Source: Actinernus sp. WN-2022
Taxonomy: Eukaryota; Cnidaria; Anthozoa; Actiniaria; Actinernidae
Assembly (NCBI GenBank): GCA_030867875.1
Contig: JAOWCC010001501.1
Location: forward strand, 25,417,036 to 25,481,035
Reading direction: 5' to 3'
DNA length: 64,000 nucleotides
The translations under genes were made by a program, and so were the position numbers. The notes below the pieces were generated by a model. The model did not search any database. It was given only the letters and a program-made list of their open reading frames with translations, and was not told the origin of the DNA. Positions 11,810 through 22,800 of this stretch are shown here, one piece after another (positions within the stretch are counted from its first letter, which is position 1; each line of letters starts with the position of its first letter).

Positions 11810-12120
11810 CAGTACCCTGGTTCCAGAGGTTTTCTAGAGCAAACAGCCGTGGAGAAAGAGCCACGAAGCAGCGAGCTGGGTAGCCTGCGTAGCGGCTCAA
11901 AGGGGAAGGGAGAGGGGAAAAAGGGGCAAGGGAGAGGGAAAAAGCGAAGGGGACTTTTTTTCCTCTCCCTTCCCTTTTGAGCTGCTACGCAGGCTACGAG
12001 CTGGGTATCCTGGATGCCAGAGGCTCTTACGCGAGACGTCAGCCCGAGTCGCGAAGCGATGAGAAAGGAGAAGCTAATGTGATCTAGGAGAGGCGGTTTC
12101 CAACCTCTGATCCAGGGTAC
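11810..12120. mobile_element. MITE with TACCCTGG termini and nested hairpin
   Basis: GTACCCTGGTTCCAGAGG at the left is matched inverted by CCTCTGATCCAGGGTAC at the right. A nested purine/pyrimidine hairpin, bounded by TAGCCTGCGTAGCGGCTC and its complement, lies at about 11881-11996. It is non-coding, in the MATCAP-NUP43 intergenic space. Confidence 0.65.
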
Positions 12121-12418
12121 GAGCTGGGACCAGGGTAGCGAAAACAGGCCCTTGGAGTTATTTCAGTGCAAAGAAAATTATAAAAAAGTTGACTACTTTC
12201 GTTCTCTCGTACTCATTTCGCTCGAAAGGCTGGAGTTTTCCTGTATCTCTTCACTCGTAACACAAAGAAGCGCCTGTCTTGCTGGCTGTGTTGGTTATGA
12301 AAAGCATGACCGCATTCCGGTTAGCTCTGCTGTGGTCCTGATTATAGATATCTTCTACTTCATTTATTACTGTCATTAAGAAGCATTTTCCATCTTGAGT
12401 AAAACAAATTGTTGCTAG

Positions 12419-12673
12419 TTATAATTAACTGACAACTGGCCTAAAATTTAACTGTCAACTGACAAATAAGGATATTTTCAGTAGCTGTTAACTGATAATT
12501 GAAAATGTACTGTTAGCTGATAAATTGAAGATCCAGCTTTGAAATCAACAAAATAATGCTAATTCTCGAAGATTACCCTTAAAATGGCATTTTAGCGCTT
12601 AACTGTCAAGATCTGTCAACTGACAAATGGCCTAAATTTGAATTGCTAACTGACCCCCCCCCCCCCCCCCCCC
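12419..12673. repeat. Degenerate CTGACAACTGGCCTAAA repeats ending in a C-run
   Basis: Several versions of aactgacaa and ggcctaaaattt recur, followed by about 20 consecutive C at 12652-12673. No coding signal is present. The C-run can form a G-quadruplex on the minus strand. Confidence 0.5.
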
Positions 12674-12829
12674 TTGTTTCTTTTCCGACGTTCGAGCTAC
12701 GTTCTGAGCTCAGCTCGCCGACGCCTCTTTGCGGCTTAACTTTAGAAAACCTTTGGTTTGAGGGATTAGGACGTCAAGCTGTAAAACTAGAAGTCAACAG
12801 AGGGCCAATTATTTGTCAGTTCAGTTAGC

Positions 12830-13090
12830 TTCTTAGAGCGGATTTCAATTGACTGTCGGAAGTGTTTTGGTTTTGCGCTTACTAAGCTCTCCTATTGGTT
12901 GAGAAAGTAAACCAACCAATCAGAATCCAAAGTAAAACCAAACGCTAATTGGCTTTGGTTTTGCTTTGGTTTGTCGTTGGCTCACAGGGAAGCCATTTAT
13001 GAGTTACTTGTGATTACTCGCTCCTATGATTGGCTGGCCGTGGGTAGTTTGCGTTTGGTTTTACTACACTCAATTGAAAACCGCTCTATT
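12830..13090. mobile_element. MITE, family with AGAGCGG ends, copy 1
   Basis: AGAGCGGATTTCAATTGA at the left matches, inverted, TCAATTGAAAACCGCTCT at the right. The interior contains ACCAACCAATCAGA and ATGATTGGCTGG CCAAT-type motifs. Copy 2 is at 13318-13565 in the same orientation. Confidence 0.65.
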
Positions 13091-13317
13091 TCCGGTTAAT
13101 CCTTCGTCAGGATTTGTGGTTAAGAACCAAGTTACGGCAACGATACATCGTTTGTGGACGGCAGATGACAACGCAACAAAATGTTTGCGTTTTTAAACGT
13201 GTTCGTGTGGACGAAGCCAGGAAGCCCACAATTTAATTCCAACCAATAACTCCACTATTTTGCTAAACTACTATGGATAAAACTCAAGTAACAGGCAAAC
13301 TACAATAAACTAGTTCA

Positions 13318-13565
13318 TAGAGCAGTTTTCACATGACTGTCGGAAGTGTTTTGGTTTTGATTTTACTAAGCTCTCCTATTGGCTGAGAAAATAAACCAAC
13401 CAATCAGATTCCAAAGTAAAACCAAACGCAATTTGGTTTGGAATTTGCTTTGGTTTATCATTGGCTCACAGGGAAGCCATTTATGAGTTACTTGTGATTA
13501 CTCGCTCCTATGATTGGCTGGCTGTGGGTAATTTGCGTTTGGTCTTTCAACACTCCTGTGAAATT
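13318..13565. mobile_element. MITE, AGAGCGG family, copy 2
   Basis: It closely resembles the 12830-13090 copy along its length, but its right terminus has diverged. The two copies are separated by about 230 bp of low-complexity sequence upstream of the NUP43 terminator side. Confidence 0.6.
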
Positions 13566-13806
13566 CGGTCTATACGAAGCACAGGGGCAGAGCTTGAAGA
13601 CTTTTCTGAGTGATGTAAACATCATTTTGTGTGATATAGCCTGCTCAGGATTAGCCAGATAAGAGATAGCCAGAGTATCAGGTTACGGTTACGGTAAGGT
13701 TGTGTGTCCCACTCTGCGAAATCCGCCGCGCTCTATAGTCGAAACTGAAATGAGATGTACGAGATGGTATAGAGACAATAAACATGATCATTATCAGATT
13801 CTTACA

Positions 13807-16800
13807 TTATCTAATTATGAGATCATGGATGATAAATATTGCCTCACAGTCACAGCCGCACAGTAAATGTTTGGATTCAATGTCTAAACAGTTGATTGAC
13901 AGTCTGTTTTCAGAGAGCAGGGAGTACGTCTCCATTCTGTGTTTCGTGGCATCCACTGACAACCACGGGCTAGCTGCATTATAACCATCGACACCATTGC
14001 TTAAGTTCCCTGGAGTGAAGCCTGGTTTGACGCCTGTGCTTGACGTGAGCGAGGGCGTGGCCATGGATGTGCCATCCCACTGCCATAAGGAGCCGTCTTC
14101 TGAGCATGTGAATAAGTGGTCTGGTTTTTGAGGGTGAAACTTGACCTCCCACACTAAAAGAAAACAAAAAAATCATATTAGATAATTTTTTGTCCTTTAT
14201 TTGATAATGTAAAGAAATAGAAAACATTTTCCGTGTTTCCATATTTGAAATATTCATTTGTAAGATCTACCTGAAGAAGGCTGGTTTGGCCAGCCGAAAT
14301 AACGTAGAATTCTCAATATATACTGAAATATTCATTTGTAAGATCTACCTGAAGAAGGCTGGTTTGGCCAGCCGAAATATCGTAGAATTCTGAATATATA
14401 CGTTGTTCGATCAGCTCTTCTTTAGTCCTTGGACTTGTTTACTTTTCCATATATACCTTTGCATAAATGGCGTGTAATTTGAATAACCATTGTTCAGGTA
14501 TCTTTAGCCTCACATTCATGTGGAAACGCTTTTGTGTAGCAACGTGAAAACGAGGCTAAAGTCTCCAGGACGGCACCTATTGAAATTGGACGCTATTTAT
14601 GCAATGGGTCTTCGAGTTATAGAAACAAGAGTGGGAGTTTGGAAGAACGAGAGACGGCAACTGGAACACGAGCCCAAAGGACAAGTGTTTCCACTGCTAC
14701 TTCGAGCTCTTCCAGTCTTCCACAAGCGTTTCTATAGCCCTATGAGAAGAAGGAACAATTTTCTCTATTTCCTTTATAAAATAAACAAGTAAAAACACGG
14801 GAATATTCCAAACGAGACTTGAGACTTTCAGGGTCGCACTTCAACGAAAACGGAAATCATGTTATTGATGTGTCCATTACAATGTGTTACCGTTTTCTGC
14901 AGTTTTATCTCATCTCCAGACAAGGATGTTTGTCAAGTAATACTTTATTTCAAAGCTTCTCTTGTTTACAAAAGAAGTAACCCACCCACATTTAGCATAA
15001 GGCTATTCTAGGTGAGGGTTAATAACGAAAAGAAGAAAATTACATACTGGCTTCGTAACATATCTGACTGTTCTGAGTGTTTTTTCATTTATTTGTTTTA
15101 GTTTAGTTTGTTTTAGTTTGTTTTAGTTTAGTTTAGTGAATTCGTCACATCATTTGTGACAAAGGAATGAAACAGAGCTCTCGCCCTAATTAATATCCAG
15201 CCCTGAGTACTAAGATTATACGTCCTTATCCGGGAAGACGTGAAGGTCTAACCATTTGCAGTTGTTTCACAAAGGCAGCACCTTCTACTCAGTTTTTAAG
15301 ACTCCGAGTCTTGGTCCGGCCGGAGTTTGAACACTAGCTCGACCTCCCGCACGACAGACCGGCGCTTAACCACTGAGTTAATCGTGCAGAACAGGGTCAA
15401 CCTAAATATTCTTGCACTACTAAACCATGTTCTGTGGTTGTCCTGGGATAACTAGACACAAACATTAATGTTGAACTCTAATTACTCACACTCTGCCCTG
15501 TGCCCCTCCAGTAGAGTAACAGGGTATTGCTCTTGTCGCATGTCCCAGATACTGAGCACACCATCCTGTCCCCCTGCTGCCAGCAGGTGAGGCTGTGTCG
15601 GGTGCTTGTCAACACACAGTAATGGCACTCTATCCCCTGACCTGTCAAAAGATCATGAAAAAGTGTAAATTTTCTAAGCTCAACTAGATATGAAAGTTCC
15701 CTATGCTTTTTCTCTGAGGTATAAAACAGATATATTTTATTTTGCCATGGGACTGCTCTCTTATACAGCTGCAAATATGTATACTGTACCATGCACAAAA
15801 TACATGTAGGAACAAATTTGTTTTAATTCTCATGGATTAAAGGGAACAGCTATGCCAGTTTGCAATTGCAAACAAAAATGACATCAAGATACAACAAATT
15901 CATTGAACAGTTACACTACACCACTTAGTCTCTTGGACACTTCGGCTTTGTTCACATAAGATTTGGACATTATCTATGCATCGTAAGATAGAGCCACATG
16001 GCAAAATTACAATTATGTTTTAATTATTATCGTATAACAATGATATTGTATAACAATAATGCATCACATCACAGTCTGTGGCTTTCCACACTCATGCTAA
16101 AGACACCGTGTCCGAATCATTGCACGCGCAACTGATTTTCAATCAGAAAGATTGGCATTGTTGTTATATGAATACTAGTCCCATTTTTGACAGAAAAGGT
16201 AACCCTTTCATATACTTTTTACTAAACTTTTCACTTGAGTAACCCCTTAAAATACTTGGATGAATCAGCCGTTAGGTACGTCTGTTCGAGATATTTTGAA
16301 AGGCCCTTTTAACTACCTAAATGACAGCTTTCCCTACCCTTTTCTATACTTAACTCGTGAAATCCCTACCCTTTTGTATACCTCCAGCCTGAAAAGGTAC
16401 CCCTTTCGGGCGGAGCCTCCCCGTATAGTCCATTATAGGGAGTACCCCCCCCCCCCCACCCCGGGATACTAGTATCAAATATTTCGAAATCCATATCTAT
16501 TTTGGGCAATCGTGTATTTACTTCCAACCGGGGGTCACTTCGGAATGACACAGGCTAATATATGTTTAACTGACTTTCTTTGATCTTAAATTTTGTATAT
16601 ATACCCGTTTCGAAAGTAACTGTCGTCGAATATCTTCAAAATCCTGGTCTAGAACGGTGGGTAGAGGAAGGCCGAAGAAAGACTACAGACAGAGATGAAG
16701 CGACTCGACAAATAATCCTTCAGCAGTCCATCTTTTGCTTTCTGTAGGTTTACAAGAGAACACTTGTGGTGTGAGTTTCCCGAAGATTTGCTGCTCTATT

Positions 16801-19800
16801 AGAACTGGCTGGCTTCATTGGAAACTAAGACAAAGCAACCAAGGCGACACAGAATATTGATAGTTTTGCACAGCTCCAGAAGTGTTATCCACTTATGTGT
16901 AAAACTTCAGTCCTGCTTCCAAAAATACGACCACAGTATCAAAGTCCACTGAATCCAACTGTTTCTTCACTGTGACTCGAGTGCGAGTACAACATTTGCA
17001 CTAAAAATATTTCATTTGCGAGGATCCATCGAGTCCAACTGTTTCTTCGCTGTGACTTGAGTGCGAGTACGACATTTACACTCAAACTATTTCATTCACC
17101 AGGAAAGTACTTACAGATCTTCAAATGCAGCTAAACAATGCTGAAGACATGAAAACAAGAGTATTTGTTTGCTATTGTGAAAAATCACATATGTACTCAA
17201 ATCTAAAGGCTCCCTACCGAGTACTGTTCAAATTATATTCGAAGAAACCAGCGATAATTCACGAGCTTGATCGGGCCTTTAATCCTAGAAATTATGAAAT
17301 AATTTGCTACCCTAAGCCTGTGTACTTATTTTATGAAACCAATAAACAATCAAGAGCATTTGAGTTATACTAAAAACTAGCCTTCAAGCTAGGCAGCCGT
17401 TGATAAACAAACTAATCAAAACATTGCACGCAATGATTCATGGGCTCGGACACAGGATCTTTAAGCCCATGGTCTCAACATCTGAACAACACTTGATGAC
17501 TCCAATCTTGAAAATGTTTGAAATGGTCTGAAAACATTATTGAAAGGTGTTGAGTACGAGTACGACGTTTCAAACGGTTTCAACAAAATTAATGTTGTAC
17601 CAATGTTGAACAAATGTCAAAACCATTTGACTGGGGCGTTAATGGGAATCTCCCCTGAAAACAATGCTTGTACCTAAGGTAAGTCGGTTGGAGCTGTCAT
17701 TCATTCGACCCAGAAGATGACGAGAAGCCCGACTCGCAAGCCTTATATATATATAGATGTCCGAGCATATGTTTGTGTATGAAACTGCTCACCAAAGACT
17801 TTATAAGAAATGAGGGCTCAAGGATAGAAAAGGAGCGGGACTGGTGAGCGAGAATGCGAACGGGTTGGTAAAAGAAAATGAGCGCGAAAATTCAAACTTA
17901 ACTCCACTCAGCGAGTCGAAAATCACAATGTACAAGACAAAAAAAAGGCCTTCCAACCACAGCAGGTCTCATTTATTTTCTCATAGAAGTAAATGTTGTA
18001 GAAAGCAATCTTTTCGGGGGCTCTAAAGAGGCTGAAACGCTGGAAAAGTTTTCAATGATTTGGATGGAAAACTTTTCCATTTTGAACGGTTGACCGCCAT
18101 ATTGTTAACTTATTACTACGCAAAATTAGGGGACAGAGCGATCCCTTTTATAGCGTGTCTTCATGTTAAAGGCTGCCTAAATCTATTGTGTTTGTCTCCT
18201 GTAAATAGACCTAGTCAACTTGCCTGTTCGTTGCCCCATTTCAGATCACGTGATAGTTCTCCAGAGGATTCAGTACTTTGTTTTCCAATTATAGAAATTG
18301 GTACAATTCCTCTTGGAATACAGAAAAACAAAAAAGCATTAACAAACAGGGACAACAAACAGGCAAGCTGACTTGGTATATTGTACACTAGGTGTCACTT
18401 ATGGGCCAGTATTCATGTCCATAAAACTCATTTTAACTAGTTCCAGCACAATGCCATCTTCGATTTTGACATCACATGGTTGTCCTTATTGTCAGAAAAC
18501 AATAACCCTTTGTTGTGTAACAAAAGCAGTAATCGTGTGACGACGTAAAATCCATCAAATCAAACAGTTTTTCAGTGGAGCTCCCTTTAAAAACTGCACT
18601 AAATACATACATCAACATCGTTCTTGCTGGTTTGTTTGTGGCCTGTCTGAGATCCCATAACTTGACCTGTCCGCTAAACGTTACTGCAGCTACCTCATTA
18701 GCTGTGGTAAACGACACTCCATTTATAGATGTGCTGTCAGCTGAGTCTGAAAAAGATGATGAAAACCAACGTAAAAATTGGCTTTGGTATTCAGTGAGTT
18801 TGACCATCCACACAAAAAAATTGATGATAGCATTGCGTTTACAAAAATTTCCATCTGGAGAGCATTTTCAAAAGTTTGCATTTTCATAATATGGGCCACG
18901 CCATGCAAGAAGGGCCAGAACGACATGACATGCAAATATATTTTTAAATTGTTCTATATTTTGGATACCTGTGGTTACCATTAGAATCTGCATCATGAGC
19001 AGATGGAACATAGTGAACAAAATACAGAACAACATGGATCAAAGAATGTTCTCATGTGGTACATTTATCGATTTAAAAAAGGCATTCGATACAGTGGACC
19101 ACTCTATATTACTAAACAAGTTACAATATTATGGAATTAGAGGCATTATTAATGATTGGTTTTCCTCAAATATAACAGGTCGAACACAAACTACTCATAT
19201 TGACTCTAAAATTTCAAATATAACGAAAAAACGCTATCCGCTGTCCAACAGAGATATGTCTTGAGTCCTCTGCTGATCTTAATATATATCAATGACATTT
19301 ATAAATCCTCGGATAAATTCCATTTTTATTTATTTGCTGATGACACTAACTTATTATATGCCGATAGAAATATAAAGTCACAAGAGACGACTGCCAATAA
19401 AGAATTTACTGGCTAACAGCAAATAAATTAACACTAAATGCCAGAAAATCAAATTTTGTCATGTTTCATCCTTACCAAAAAAGCTCGAATATCAAATAAA
19501 TTAAAAATATTTGACAACAGTATTAACCATTACACTTCACTATGTTAAATATCTAGGAATATTAATTGACAGTAATCTTAGTAAAACCTGGAAGCACCAC
19601 ATTGACTACATCGCTTCAAAGATCAGTAAAACGGTCGGTATTATCGCTAGATTATGTACCTCTCCAAACTCTTCTAGACATTTACCGCTTCTGATTTCTC
19701 CCTATATTTCTAATGGTATAGTCGCCTGGGGTCAAGCTACTCAGTCACATTTGAACAAAATTTTAATCCTCCAAAAACGTGCTCTTCGCTTGATGCACTT

Positions 19801-22800
19801 TGCTAATAATATGTAGAGCACACGCCATTCCCCTATTTATTGATACAAATACTATTCCAATACATATGCTTTACTACAAATCGGTTGCCAACCTTATGCA
19901 TGATATCTTCAGCAAATCTGCTCCAACTAATATCTCAGACTTGTTTGTCTAATTGTTTTAGTAGAAACCAAATTTTGACGACTTACCTATTCAAACGAAA
20001 TACACTTGTACAATACTAGATCCGCTGCCACTGCATGGCAACTTCTATACAAAACACTCTAGATTGAACTTACTAAGACCCCGTCCACACATATCCGTTT
20101 TCGTAGCGTTTTCATATTGTTTCAGGTAATTACACCATTGTTTTCTATTCCCTTGAGGACGGAGATCAATACAAAAACGATACGAAAACGGATACGTGTG
20201 GACGGGGTCTAAGCCAGTCTTTCGTGAGTATGGAATGGTATCCCCCCGTGATTTTTGCAATCTTCAGAAAACATAAAAAAAAAATTCATGCTATACTTAT
20301 AAAAATGTTAGAGGATGAGGATATCTATGTTGACATTCCCACTCTTATCTAAAAAATCACCCAACAAAAGTTACCATAATAGTACTCATTATATCCACTA
20401 TCGCAGCACACTTTGTAACTAAATATTCAGTTCTGAGTCTTACACTTATATTATATAGTTAAATCGTTCTGTTTTCTTTTTCTTAAATTATATAGTTTTC
20501 TACAATCACTTTTTCTCTCAGCAATCTAGTTAAATATGTATTTAGTTGAATATTATCACTACCCGCCTCGATTAGCCATTGCTAGTTGCGGGTTAGTGTT
20601 GCCTTAAAATCTTATTAGGAGTGAAAATAAAATCGAAGTTGAAGTTGAGCACCACAATCTGTTACTGATATGTAGTGTTGATTTCACGAAATTGACAAGT
20701 GAAATTGCCGACGAAATCTATATGTTTACATGGGCGGTTGGATGGTTATTTTAAGGTAAAACTTGTACTGCTGCTAAAATCATATTACAAGCTCTGTGCG
20801 GCAAAATATTATTACTGCAGAAATGATATTTTTGACGAAAAAGTGGTCACGTTGTTTATCGTATTTTATTTATTATCATAGGGGACTTCTTTTCAAACGG
20901 CAGTCACTAGGAATCAGAGGGTCATTGTTAAAATGGTTTGAAAGCTACTTGTCTAACCGCAAACAAAGAGTAGTTATAGACTGGCAGTCATCAGATTGGC
21001 GAGATATTAAAGCAGGAGTGCCTCAGCTCGGTCTTAGGACCTTTGTTATTTTTAATTTATACTGATTAATGATATTATCGATAATATTCAAGACTGTTTA
21101 CGCTGATGATACTTCACTTTTCGAAATTGTGGACTCACCTGGAAAGTCTGCATCAATATTGAACAACGACCTTGAAAAAATCCAAAGTTGGGCTAGAAAA
21201 TGGCTAGTTACTATAAATCATAATAAGACTGAATGTAAGACATTTTCAGCTAAGCGATTAAAACCGCAACACCCGGACTTATATTTTGATGGCAATAAGA
21301 TCACCGAAGTTTCCAACCACACTCACCTTGGAGTAACCTTGTCTTCAAATTTGTCTTGGAGAGCCCACATTTTGAATGTTCACCAGAAGGCAAGAGGTTA
21401 AATATGCTTAAAGGAATTCGGTATAAAGTAGGCAGGGATACACTAAGAAAATTATATAAATCACTTGTTAGGCCTATAATGGAATATGCTGACGTCTTAT
21501 GGGACGCATGCGCACTGGTGGAAAGATCGTTACGGGTGCTATGAAGGGAACGAGTAGAGAACGTCTTATGGAAGAGCTGGGGTGGGAGCTAATGAAAACT
21601 AGGCTATTCACAAACTCACACTTTATTTTAAGATTGTAAATAATTTAAGCTCGCTTTATCTCAAGGAATTGCTCCCTTCCAGAGTTTGTGATAGAACACA
21701 TTTTCCCTTGCGCGCCGCACAAAATTTCACGCTATATCCTGTCCGTACAGAACGTTACAAGAAATATTTTTACCCATCTACTACTAAGTTGTGGAATGAG
21801 ATTGATATCGAAATTCGTTTGCTTGATGCATTATGTCCCTTTAAGAAAGCATTAGTTGGTCTCTTTAATGTCCCGGATTAATTATTTTAAGCCTTTTGAT
21901 AACTCACTTGATAGGTATTCTTCTATAATTCATACCAGACTTCGACTAGATGCATATGCTCTAAATTATTATCTTTTTAAGATTGGGATCAAGATTTCTC
22001 CTGCATGTAGCTGTGGTTTTAGTAAATAAAGTATATCGCATTTTTTTACACTGTCCCACCAAAGTATGCTGCCCTCAGACCAAATTCAACTTTGACGTGA
22101 TTGCGCTAACTGAAACATGGTTAAAACAACAAGATGATCTAAGTATGTTTTGTTTGGACGAATACCACCCTATTGTCCCACTCAATCGACCAAATGAGGA
22201 TGGAGGCGGTGGTATTGCACTTTATATTAAATACACATTCTCATTTAAATTAAGAGAAGATATTTCACATAATAGTAATGAAACACAAATGTTGTTCGTC
22301 GAATTAGAAAAGAAAAAATGTCCGTAATTTGGTAGCAGTCACGTATAAGCCACCTAAAACAAACATTGAAAATTACTCTACAATACTCAAGGCAAATTTG
22401 GATAAAATTTCCTCAGAAATTATTCATTGTTTCTTGGCTGGTGATTTTAATATTGATTTACATAAATGTGATGCCAACCGAGAAACAAGTTTATTTTATA
22501 ACGATATGTTGACATATCTTCTCTTCCCGTTAATTGTAAAACCTACTAGAATTACGCCCGACTCTGCGACTCTGATAGATAATATCTACACTAACGATGT
22601 GGATATTTCTGTCGATATACACCCAGGTATTCTTTACAACGATATTTCAGACCATTTACCAATATTTATGATCCAATACGGCTCACAGCCTGATATCAAC
22701 ACAAATACAAAAATAACAAAAAGACTAATTTCCGCATCCAGAGAAGATAACTACCTAGTTGATTTGGCTTCTGTAGAATGGAACCAAATCTATGAGTGAT

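Noticed and set aside
14520..14792. 90-codon plus-strand ORF
   Set aside because: Lies inside a MITE whose sibling at 22998-23345 has no corresponding open frame.
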